Below, in pieces: positions 7,351 to 13,660 of a stretch of 13,971 bases of DNA; the stretch's first letter is position 1, and every line of letters starts with the position of its first letter. Origin of the DNA: Methanobrevibacter sp. (GTDB lineage Archaea > Methanobacteriota > Methanobacteria > Methanobacteriales > Methanobacteriaceae). Below the pieces are notes generated by a model, which saw only the letters and a program-made list of their open reading frames with translations, was not told where the DNA came from and searched no databases. A program made the position numbers and the translations under genes. The stretch covers positions 1-13,971 of the forward strand of contig WRMT01000046.1 in NCBI GenBank assembly GCA_009777005.1. The letters are read 5' to 3'.

Positions 7351-8451
7351 TTAGAGCATTTCCCTACCAGTTTTTTCATAAATTCCAATAATATTTGATA
7401 ATTGTTCAATATCTTTTTTCTTAATAACAACATCTAAGTGGGCTTTTTTAAGAAGATAAGGATAACCTTCGGTGGAATCTCTAGAAATCACACTAATAAT
7501 TTCTTTAATTTTAGTTTCATCAGCTTTATATGGTAATTCAATCTTTATAATGTTTTTTTGTTTTTTTAATCTCACATAAAATATAGTAAAATTCAAACTC
7601 TTAAAAAAGTTATTTTCAACAGGAAATTCATGTTTAAATTGATCTTTCTCTGCAGATATATATTTTGGAGGGGAAGAATATCCACAATCATTAGAATATT
7701 TAGTGAAAATAGCTATGTCTGGAATATTAGCATCAAAGTAATCATTAGAGATAGAAGTTTTAGAAATAGCTATAATTTTATCTTTATGTTTTAACAGATT
7801 AGCTAAAGCTAATAATTTTTCTATACTTTCAAGGTAATTTTCTATACTTTCAAGGTAGCTTGAGCCTTTTTTTGATTTAATCTCTTCAAATTTCTTTTTT
7901 AAATCTTTATTTGCTAATTTATTAGAATAAACTTCAACTTCATGGTTTTTTATACTATTAATTTCTTTATTTAGCATGTCTTTAGCTGAATCCAGTACAA
8001 AAGTTCTAATATTTTTTGGAATTTCTTTTTCAAGAGGAAATGGTCTTATTAAATCTCCAAGAAGAGAACCATCATATAAATAATAATCTATATCATAGGT
8101 TTTCATTGCTTTTAGAGCATTTTTAATCTCAAATAAACTCATATAATTTCTTATTCTATCTTTAGAATACTTTCCATGAGTTATTGTATTTATAGTAGCA
8201 CTTTCAATTTTAGAGAGTTTATTGTTGTAAATTAAAGTTTCAGCAGCTATTGCATAAAAATAAAAGCTTAAAAATTTTTTATCATTACTACTACCATCTC
8301 CAGCAGCTATTGTTAAATCTTTATTATATTTAGGAATTTTTTCATCTTTCCAAAACTTAGAAACATTTAAATTATGATTATTATAATTTTCAATCATTTC
8401 AATAATTGTTCCTTTCTTTTTTATAGCTTCGCTGTAAAGTGATTCTAACAT
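7351..8451 (-). CDS. nurA: NurA 5'-3' nuclease
   Basis: Mn2+-dependent single-strand endonuclease and 5'-3' exonuclease that works with HerA to generate 3' overhangs. It has 366 residues with an RNase H-like fold. Active-site motifs of the family are visible: AAGDGSSN with Asp52, the LYDGSLLGDLI segment with Asp127 and Asp133, AISKTS with Lys231, and the C-terminal YPYLLKKAHLDVVI with His338 and Asp340. The ATG at 8451 has a strong AGGTG five bases upstream. An internal seven-residue duplication, YLESIEN-YLESIEK (199-212), lies in a helical, Lys/Glu-rich segment between the motifs and should lengthen one helix by two turns. It opens the resection cluster; the GNAT gene follows after 68 bp. 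Confidence 0.92.
   Translation of the reverse strand: MLESLYSEAIKKKGTIIEMIENYNNHNLNVSKFWKDEKIPKYNKDLTIAAGDGSSNDKKFLSFYFYAIAAETLIYNNKLSKIESATINTITHGKYSKDRIRNYMSLFEIKNALKAMKTYDIDYYLYDGSLLGDLIRPFPLEKEIPKNIRTFVLDSAKDMLNKEINSIKNHEVEVYSNKLANKDLKKKFEEIKSKKGSSYLESIENYLESIEKLLALANLLKHKDKIIAISKTSISNDYFDANIPDIAIFTKYSNDCGYSSPPKYISAEKDQFKHEFPVENNFFKSLNFTIFYVRLKKQKNIIKIELPYKADETKIKEIISVISRDSTEGYPYLLKKAHLDVVIKKKDIEQLSNIIGIYEKTGREML
7816..7857 (-). repeat. 21-bp in-frame tandem duplication in nurA
   Basis: TTTTCTATACTTTCAAGGTA occurs at 7817-7836 and again at 7838-7857, period 21 bp. The two 20-bp copies are identical, which implies a recent event. The repeat adds exactly seven residues (YLESIE N/K) and keeps the frame. 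Confidence 0.93.
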
Positions 8452-8489
8452 ATTACACCTAAATATTAATAATTAATAAAAATTCAAGT

Positions 8490-8503
8490 AATTTATACTT
8501 ATA
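8490..8503 (-). promoter_or_regulatory. candidate nurA promoter (TATA-like)
   Basis: The minus strand reads TTATAAGTATAAATTAC, a plausible archaeal TATA region. A start about 25 bases downstream gives a leader of about 20 nt that contains the AGGTG ribosome site. The same TATA-like string is repeated 33 bp upstream in the tandem repeat. Confidence 0.35.
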
Positions 8504-8556
8504 ATAATTAAAATTAATAATAACTTTATACTTATAATAATTAAAATTAATAATAT
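8492..8556. repeat. 33-bp tandem repeat upstream of nurA
   Basis: The string TTTATACTTATAATAATTAA followed by AATTAATAATA starts at 8492 and again at 8525, nearly identical over about 32 bases. Both units contain the TATA-like element TATAAGTATAAA on the minus strand, so the likely nurA core promoter exists in two copies. Confidence 0.88.
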
Positions 8557-8688
8557 AAATGAAATCTTTTTAAAAATATTTTTCAAATAATTATTTTTTT
8601 ATAAAAATAATCTTTTAATAATATAGGTCATTACCAAGTAATTCTCCTAAAAATCTTGTTTATTTATAAATAAATACTAATTTTAATT

Positions 8689-8694
8689 AAAAAA
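8689..8694 (-). terminator. possible oligo-T terminator after the methyltransferase
   Basis: T6 on the minus strand about 27 bases past the methyltransferase stop, in AAAACTTTTTTAATTAAAAT. Position and strand fit an archaeal T-run terminator, but such runs are frequent in this sequence. Confidence 0.3.
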
Positions 8695-8720
8695 GTTTTA
8701 ATAAGCTATATTAATAATAA

Positions 8721-9698
8721 TTATAAATATTCTTGGATTTTTTTTGCTATTGCCTCAGATAATTTTACAGGAACTGCATTTCCAATCATTTTATATCCAT
8801 CAGCTATATTATCGTAATAAAACACAAAATCATCTGGAAAAGTCTGAATCCTAGCACATTCTCTAACTGATAATCTTCTATAAGGTTTTGGAGAATCTGG
8901 ATCAAAAATATGTTTGTCTTTTTCAACTTTTATCATCTTATTAGATTGAGGATGGCAAGGAGCATGTCTTCCACCAGCTTGAATAGTAAAAGAAGGTTCA
9001 TCCCAACAACGAACTCGATTTCTTGACATGTACATTGATGAAAAATCACCAGTCATATATTCATGATTTGGGACTTTTAATGAATTGGAATAATTAGCTT
9101 TATTTTTATTTTTAGCAGGTAAAGGTTCTGGAAAATCCATTATAGCATTTTTAAGAGTTAATTTTTCCTTTGTTGGTTTTGGAAAAGAAAATTTTTTAGC
9201 TAATTTTTCATGAAAACCAACAATAAAAACTCTTTTTCTATCTTGAGGAACTCCAAAGTCATTGGCATTTAAAACTTCGTGTGAAGTATTATATCCTAAC
9301 TCTCTTAAAGAAGCTACAAATTTATTAAATTCGTCAAAGTGTGTTTTACATACCATTCCAGGAACATTTTCAGCTAAAAAAAACATTGGTTTTTTAGCTT
9401 TAATTAATCTTACATAATGATATAACAATTGTCCTCTAGGATCTTTAATCCCTTTCATAGCTCCAGCTAAACTCCAACTTTGACATGGAGGACCACCAAC
9501 GAAACCAATCACATCATCAGGAATTTCATGAGCTTTAATATCTTCAATAGATTTTCTATTAATCTTTAAGCCATGGTTTTTCTCAAAAGTTTTCCAACAA
9601 CCTTTCCAATTATCATTAGCAAAGACAAACTCAAATCCAACATTTGCAAAACCTAAATCAAGACCACCTGCTCCTGAAAAAAATGAAGCTACTTTCAT
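8721..9698 (-). CDS. DNA (cytosine-5) methyltransferase, M.HaeIII/M.NgoPII-like
   Basis: Modification enzyme of a Type II restriction-modification pair; it methylates cytosine at C5 using S-adenosylmethionine. It has 325 residues with motifs in canonical order: I FSGAGGLDLGF (7-17), IV GGPPCQSWS with catalytic Cys72, VI AENV (109-112), VIII QDRKRVF (152-158), IX RECARIQTFPDDF (280-292) and X GYKMIGNAVPVKLSEAIAK (301-319). The target-recognition region carries MSRNRVR.W.EPSFTIQAGGR....HPQ, which I recall as characteristic of the GGCC methylases M.HaeIII and M.NgoPII; GGCC specificity is therefore inferred. The ATG overlaps the TGA of the endonuclease gene (ATGA), implying coupled translation. 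The closest Shine-Dalgarno candidate is a weak AGGT inside the upstream gene. It was probably acquired with its partner as a cassette. Confidence 0.95.
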   Translation of the reverse strand: MKVASFFSGAGGLDLGFANVGFEFVFANDNWKGCWKTFEKNHGLKINRKSIEDIKAHEIPDDVIGFVGGPPCQSWSLAGAMKGIKDPRGQLLYHYVRLIKAKKPMFFLAENVPGMVCKTHFDEFNKFVASLRELGYNTSHEVLNANDFGVPQDRKRVFIVGFHEKLAKKFSFPKPTKEKLTLKNAIMDFPEPLPAKNKNKANYSNSLKVPNHEYMTGDFSSMYMSRNRVRCWDEPSFTIQAGGRHAPCHPQSNKMIKVEKDKHIFDPDSPKPYRRLSVRECARIQTFPDDFVFYYDNIADGYKMIGNAVPVKLSEAIAKKIQEYL

Positions 9699-10555
9699 AA
9701 TCTATCATACCTTATTAAAACTGCATCTAAAAATTGTGCAGGGTTGTTGGGATTTTTTATTCTTATTTCTTTATATTCAATATCTTCATCATCCAAGATG
9801 ATTTTCTTGTCTTCATCAGGAAATGAATCGAACTTATTTTTAAGGATTATACTTGATACTGAAAAATTGGACTTATTTTCTTTTTGAAGAAAATCTTCAA
9901 AAACTTGATAAGGATTTTTTAAAAGCCACATTCCTCTGATTCTAAGATTGGTAATTTTAAGAGGATCTACATTATTCAATCTTCCAATTTCATTAGTTTT
10001 AGAAAATTCAGAAGCATCATTTGAATTTTCAAGATAGCTAGTAATATTATCTTTTAAATCTTCATAAATTCTTCTTTCAGCAGCAAAGCAATCTCCATAT
10101 ATAAACAATAATGATACTAAAATTTTTTCTCTCATTACTCCTAAAACATAAACCATGTCTTTGTCAATCCAATTATCTTCACATATTCTACAAGCATTTG
10201 TTATTAAGGGGCTGTCTGAAAAAAGTTTGCTTTTAGGATAAGAACTATTAAGTTGTATATCCCCACTAAAACCTCCTGTTTTTTTTACTTCAATAGCATC
10301 TCCATGTTTAACTATTGCATCAGGAGGATGATTTTTACTTCCAAAAAAAGAAAAGTATTTTTCATAAAATTCATCCTTATTTATGATATTAAATCCATTT
10401 GAATAAGCATCTTTTACAAAGAATTCTAATGAATCTCCAACTGAATTAATCCTATTCTTAGTTGAAATTTCATTATTTCTAGGATATATTTCATCAAAAT
10501 CATTTTTATTGAAGTTTTTGATGTTTATAATGGCTTTTAAAGTATTTGTTTCCAA
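9695..10555 (-). CDS. Type II restriction endonuclease, NgoPII family (predicted GGCC)
   Basis: Restriction partner of the adjacent cytosine methyltransferase; it is expected to cleave unmethylated DNA, probably at GGCC. It has 286 residues. A PD-(D/E)xK active site is visible as PPDA...DAIEVKK (Asp79, Glu89, Lys91), preceded by NRINSVGDSLEFFVKDA (35-51; Glu44 is a candidate extra ligand). Other segments I recognise from the NgoPII family are IQLNSSYPKSKL (100-111), ACRICE (121-126), FIYGDCFAAERRIY (151-164) and LRIRGMW (204-210). The start is TTG at 10555, supported by a near-perfect AGGTGG six bases upstream. That ribosome site begins just after the GGGP synthase stop, only 18 bp away, so the gene is probably expressed from the GGGP synthase transcript. 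No controller (C) protein gene is present. Confidence 0.88.
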   Translation of the reverse strand: METNTLKAIINIKNFNKNDFDEIYPRNNEISTKNRINSVGDSLEFFVKDAYSNGFNIINKDEFYEKYFSFFGSKNHPPDAIVKHGDAIEVKKTGGFSGDIQLNSSYPKSKLFSDSPLITNACRICEDNWIDKDMVYVLGVMREKILVSLLFIYGDCFAAERRIYEDLKDNITSYLENSNDASEFSKTNEIGRLNNVDPLKITNLRIRGMWLLKNPYQVFEDFLQKENKSNFSVSSIILKNKFDSFPDEDKKIILDDEDIEYKEIRIKNPNNPAQFLDAVLIRYDRL

Positions 10556-10573
10556 AAAACCACCTAAATACTT

Positions 10574-11320
10574 TTATTTACTTGCTTTTCTAATTCCAGA
10601 AACAATTTCTTTAATTTTAGCTTCTACATCATCTGTTTCTTCAACAATAGTTCCTGTAACAATAACATCAGCTCCAGCCTTAGCTACTGTGTAAGCAGCT
10701 TCACCATCACGGATACCTCCACCTACAACAATAACCATATTATCAGTAGCTTTTTTTGAGTAAGCTACCATTTCTGGAGGTATGTGTTTATCTGCTCCAG
10801 AACCAGCTTCAAGATAGAAAAATCTCATCCCAAGTGATTCAGCAGCCATAGCATATGCAGCTGGGATTTTAGGCTTGTTTCTTGGTACAAGTTTAGCGTC
10901 TCCTACCCAACCAACTGTTCCTCCTGGTTGAATTACCATATATCCCATAGGAATAGCTTCTATCCCTGCTTTTTTAACAGCTAAGGCACCTAAAGCCTGA
11001 GCTCCTATAATCCAATAGGGATTGTTTGAATTTAAAAAACTCATAAAGAAGATAGCATCAGCATATTTACTCACACTACTTGTATTTCCTGGAAAAATAA
11101 TTATTGGGTGATCAATATTTTCAGATAATGCTTTAGCTGTTCTATCAATATCATTTCCATCAACAGTAGATCCACCTAACATTATTCCATCAGTTCCACC
11201 AGCAATAGCTGATTTAGCTATTTGAACAGCAAGTTTTGGGTCTTGTTCATCAGGATCAATTAAGGTTAAGTGGACTTTACGACTTTTTAAAATATCTTTA
11301 ATTTGATTTTCTACTATCAT
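10574..11320 (-). CDS. geranylgeranylglyceryl phosphate synthase
   Basis: Prenyltransferase that joins geranylgeranyl diphosphate to sn-glycerol-1-phosphate, the first committed step of archaeal ether-lipid synthesis; cytosolic or peripheral at the membrane. It has 248 residues, a TIM barrel of the PcrB/GGGPS family (group II by length and sequence feel). Visible elements are HLTLIDPDEQ (17-26, Mg2+-binding region), GGTDGIMLGGST (41-52), FPGNTSSVS (76-84), FYLEAGSG (168-175), VVGGGIRDGE (198-207, phosphate binding) and VTGTIVEE (221-228). The ATG at 11320 is preceded by AGGGATC. A candidate TATA box lies about 90 bases upstream. The gene is complete; the restriction-modification genes follow 18 bp downstream. 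Confidence 0.95.
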   Translation of the reverse strand: MIVENQIKDILKSRKVHLTLIDPDEQDPKLAVQIAKSAIAGGTDGIMLGGSTVDGNDIDRTAKALSENIDHPIIIFPGNTSSVSKYADAIFFMSFLNSNNPYWIIGAQALGALAVKKAGIEAIPMGYMVIQPGGTVGWVGDAKLVPRNKPKIPAAYAMAAESLGMRFFYLEAGSGADKHIPPEMVAYSKKATDNMVIVVGGGIRDGEAAYTVAKAGADVIVTGTIVEETDDVEAKIKEIVSGIRKASK

Positions 11321-11405
11321 TCAGATCCCTATAATTATTTTCTTTATTTTTTAAAATTTATTTATTTTTATATTAAAAATATAAATTGTTGATATGAAAA
11401 CTTTT

Positions 11406-11421
11406 TTTTTTATAAACTTTT
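11406..11421 (-). promoter_or_regulatory. candidate BRE/TATA promoter for GGGP synthase
   Basis: The minus strand reads TAAAAGTTTATAAAAA, a purine-rich BRE-like stretch followed by TTTATAAA, close to the methanogen TATA consensus. Transcription would begin near 11387, giving a leader of about 65 nt. This transcript probably also carries the restriction-modification genes. Confidence 0.45.
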
Positions 11422-11655
11422 AAATAGAATATAATTCTTTTTTTATTAATTTTCAAGATTTTAATTATATAAATAATATACAAACATTGATATTATTAAT
11501 CTAATTTGTTATAATTTTTTATTATTTTTTAACTTATTTTTTACTTAGTTATAAATAATATAAAATATATGGGCTTTTATTTCAAGCTATTAATTATATT
11601 CAATTTAAATAATACTCAATAATTTCATATTTAAGGTTTAAATTAATTATAATTT

Positions 11656-11770
11656 ATATCTTTTTATATTTTAAAGTTTTTAATTTTAAAATAAGTTTGT
11701 TGATAAAAAAGTTAAAATATCTTTTTATATTTTAAAGTTTTAATTTTAAAATAAGTTTGTTGATAAAAAA
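11656..11770. repeat. 55-bp direct repeat in the L40e-GGGPS spacer
   Basis: 11656-11710 and 11717-11770 match over about 54 bases, differing by a single T in a T-run (five versus four). Six bases separate the copies. Each contains TTAAAGTTTTAATTTTAAAATAAG-like sequence with internal symmetry and ends in GTTTGTTGATAAAAAA. It does not encode protein. It is only a two-copy repeat, so not a CRISPR. Confidence 0.93.
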
Positions 11771-11806
11771 ATAATAATTATTATAAAAAAAGTAATAATG
11801 AAATTT

Positions 11807-11911
11807 AAGATTAATATTAATTTTTTTTCTAAATGAAGGATATAATATACTTAAAATGAATTAATTCATTTAATACAAAAAGAAATTGAACTAATATTTA
11901 ATATTAATCTT
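11807..11911. repeat. nested inverted repeats
   Basis: A perfect 18-bp palindrome AAATGAATTAATTCATTT (11854-11871) sits near the centre of a 14-bp perfect inverted repeat, AAGATTAATATTAA at 11807-11820 and its complement at 11898-11911. Short A/T-only palindromes arise by chance here, but the near-concentric arrangement is less expected. Confidence 0.6.
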
Positions 11912-11952
11912 TTAAAAATTATTTTAATTAAAAAATAGGATTAAATTTGAAT

Positions 11953-11989
11953 AAAAAAATCATTTTTAATTTAATTTTCCATGAAAAAA
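11953..11989 (-). terminator. T-run terminators after L40e
   Basis: On the minus strand T6 (11984-11989, in GATTTTTTCATGG) is followed by T7 (11953-11959), about 45 and 75 bases past the L40e stop. Clustered T-runs are a plausible archaeal termination zone. Confidence 0.35.
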
Positions 11990-12031
11990 TCAAAGCTAAA
12001 ATTTAAAATATAAAAGTTAAAGAGAATAGAA

Positions 12032-12178
12032 TTATCCTCTTGGTTCTTTTGCCTTGTATCTTAATCCTTTGTAACCACACTTTCGACATGTTGTAGCTGC
12101 TGCAGGATTACGTGCATTACATTTTAAACAAATTTTAACCTTGAAAATTCTATTTTCGGCTTCTTCAAACCTTGCCAT
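12032..12178 (-). CDS. rpl40e: 50S ribosomal protein L40e
   Basis: Small zinc-ribbon protein of the large ribosomal subunit, 48 residues, the usual archaeal size; archaea lack the ubiquitin fusion found in eukaryotes. The translation runs MARFEEAENRIF through to KAKEPRG. Four cysteines form the zinc site: CLKC (17-20) and CRKC (31-34), surrounded by basic residues for rRNA contact. The ATG at 12178 has a perfect AGGAGG nine to fourteen bases upstream, the strongest ribosome site in the window, as expected for a highly expressed gene. It is flanked by spacers of about 300 and 711 bp and is probably monocistronic. Confidence 0.96.
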   Translation of the reverse strand: MARFEEAENRIFKVKICLKCNARNPAAATTCRKCGYKGLRYKAKEPRG

Positions 12179-12475
12179 ATATAATTCCTCCTATTGTTTT
12201 AATTTTAAACTGTTAAAAAAAGTAGATTTTAATATCTAACATCTCTTTTATTTTAATGCCTAATATTTCTTTAATAATATACTATTCTACTAATTAAGTA
12301 ATATTTTGTTAATTAATAAATAATCATGAAAAAAACAGAATTCTTTTAATTGTTTTATTTATTTATAACATCATGAAATATTGATTTAATACTATTTAAA
12401 TTTTTATATATTCTGGTACTATTTAAAAATTATTAATATTTTTTAAGATTGTAATATTTAAAAATTTTTTATTAT
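12179..12475. other. tsr3-L40e spacer
   Basis: The gap contains the L40e AGGAGG, and a TATA-like TAGTATATTATT on the minus strand near 12273-12285 that would give a leader of about 75 nt. Near the tsr3 end a short string TACTATTTAAA occurs twice (about 12391 and 12417). I see no ORF or hairpin. Confidence 0.4.
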
Positions 12476-12991
12476 TTAGCTATGATTCTTTAAAAAATCA
12501 TTTTGAATATTTACCACTTCAATACTTGTTTTTGCATTACTATAATCTTCAAGAAGTTCAAAATTTAATTCAATAAATGTATGCCCCCATTTAAAACTAT
12601 TCATGATATCTTCAGCCTTTTTTTTAAATCCAGTTATATATAATACTGCAGCTATAGCTTCAACAGTAGATAATTTACAAGGACTTCCATAATTAACTGG
12701 ACTTGCAGCTATTAAAAAAGGGAGGCTACGGTGATATTTACTTAAATTAAAAAAAGTAGCTGATGAAGAAATTTTATTCCAGGAACAGTCTAATCCAACT
12801 ATCCCTCTTTTTTCAACTATATTTTTATCTTCTGGTGAAACGGCCTTCTGGGCAAATGGATTTAAAACAATAGCTCCTTTTGGAATTTGATTAATCTTAT
12901 AAACTATCTTACATTTACCTAATTTTTCCATTTTATATCCGCTACACTTCTTTTTATCACATTCATTTGCATGGAAAACGATTATTTTCAT
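12476..12991 (-). CDS. tsr3: Tsr3 (DUF367) rRNA aminocarboxypropyltransferase
   Basis: Transfers the 3-amino-3-carboxypropyl group of S-adenosylmethionine to the hypermodified uridine/pseudouridine of small-subunit rRNA helix 31, a late maturation step. It has 171 residues. Visible family features are the N-terminal HANECDKKKCSG (8-18), LNPFA.KAVSPED (43-55), GLDCSWN (66-72), the SAM-binding RSLPFLIAASPVNYG (88-102), LSTVEAIAAVLY (107-118) and FKWGHTFIELN (133-143). The protein uses a SPOUT-like fold but acts as an acp transferase. The ATG at 12991 follows a GTGATTG stretch, and a strong TATA box lies only about 25 bases upstream. It neighbours L40e, consistent with a translation-related setting. 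Confidence 0.93.
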   Translation of the reverse strand: MKIIVFHANECDKKKCSGYKMEKLGKCKIVYKINQIPKGAIVLNPFAQKAVSPEDKNIVEKRGIVGLDCSWNKISSSATFFNLSKYHRSLPFLIAASPVNYGSPCKLSTVEAIAAVLYITGFKKKAEDIMNSFKWGHTFIELNFELLEDYSNAKTSIEVVNIQNDFLKNHS

Positions 12992-13009
12992 TCAATCACA
13001 ATTACTAAA

Positions 13010-13021
13010 TTTATATATAAA
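13010..13021 (-). promoter_or_regulatory. TATA box for tsr3
   Basis: Perfect palindromic TTTATATATAAA, the best TATA element in the window. Its centre is about 25 bases from the tsr3 ATG, so transcription may begin at or within a few bases of the start codon. Confidence 0.5.
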
Positions 13022-13063
13022 TATTTAAAATTTTTAAAACTATTAGTCATGAATATGGATAAA

Positions 13064-13660
13064 TTAACGTGTTGTCTTAAATAATTCTTGAAATGATGGA
13101 GAGTAATCAACATTTTTAATTTTTATAGTTTTTAGTAATGGTTCCACATGGTTACCATATAAATCAGAATTTAGGGGATTACTAGCTCCAGTAGATTTAG
13201 GACTAAATAAAAAAATAAAATAATCAACACCATTTTGATTAGTAGTGCATAGGTAAAAGTAAAAAAAGTTAGGTAATCCAAAAATAGTTGAGTTTTCTGC
13301 ACTAATATCTTCTGATGATATTTGAGTCTTTAAAAAATAAATATCCCATGTTACAGTATTATATGTTTTTGATTCGACTTTTTGAAAGCCAGAATATTTA
13401 AAAATTTCCATTAATAGAGTACTATTTTTTAATATAAATAATTTGTAGGAAATGTTATTCGTCTGATCTTCATAACTCACCCACCAGTTATTATTTTTGT
13501 CATGGCTTTTATTTAGTATTGCATCACCATAAATAGTACCTGACATAAAGTTTGTATCAAAGTCAGTTTTTGGCACAGATACAGCAGATTCGTATAGCCC
13601 TACTAGTATTGATAACATAGCTATTAAAATAGTAATTAAAGCAAAAAATTTTTTATTCAT
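13064..13660 (-). CDS. hypothetical membrane-anchored or secreted protein
   Basis: I do not recognise the family. The 198-residue protein begins MNKKFFALITILIAMLSILVG, a short basic stretch and one hydrophobic segment (about 5-22) typical of a Sec signal or N-terminal anchor; there is no lipobox cysteine. The remainder is Asn/Ser/Thr/Tyr-rich with beta-strand-like alternation and contains four N-X-S/T sequons (Asn50, Asn69, Asn79, Asn123), fitting an exported, possibly N-glycosylated cell-surface protein. Only one cysteine is present (138). The ATG at 13660 has GGAG five to eight bases beyond a short spacer (GGAGACC at 13665-13671). The gene is complete and appears monocistronic, converging on nothing: tsr3 follows after 72 bp on the same strand. 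Confidence 0.82.
   Translation of the reverse strand: MNKKFFALITILIAMLSILVGLYESAVSVPKTDFDTNFMSGTIYGDAILNKSHDKNNNWWVSYEDQTNNISYKLFILKNSTLLMEIFKYSGFQKVESKTYNTVTWDIYFLKTQISSEDISAENSTIFGLPNFFYFYLCTTNQNGVDYFIFLFSPKSTGASNPLNSDLYGNHVEPLLKTIKIKNVDYSPSFQELFKTTR

Larger units (their letters stand above)
8452..8720. other. dcm-type MTase to nurA spacer
   Basis: This 269-bp A/T-rich gap holds a candidate T6 terminator for the methyltransferase gene near 8689-8694, the 33-bp tandem repeat at 8492-8556 and the likely nurA promoter. I see no ORF. Confidence 0.5.
11321..12031. other. 711-bp gene-free spacer between L40e and GGGP synthase
   Basis: No credible ORF on either strand. Read in transcription direction it holds T-run terminators for L40e, nested inverted repeats (11807-11911), a 55-bp direct repeat (11656-11770) and a candidate promoter for GGGP synthase near 11413. 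It is almost pure A/T, so an RNA gene with a stable fold is unlikely. Confidence 0.55.

Noticed and set aside
11656..11770. Possible CRISPR repeats
   Set aside because: There are only two copies of 55 bp with a 6-bp gap, no spacer-length interval, and no cas gene in the window.
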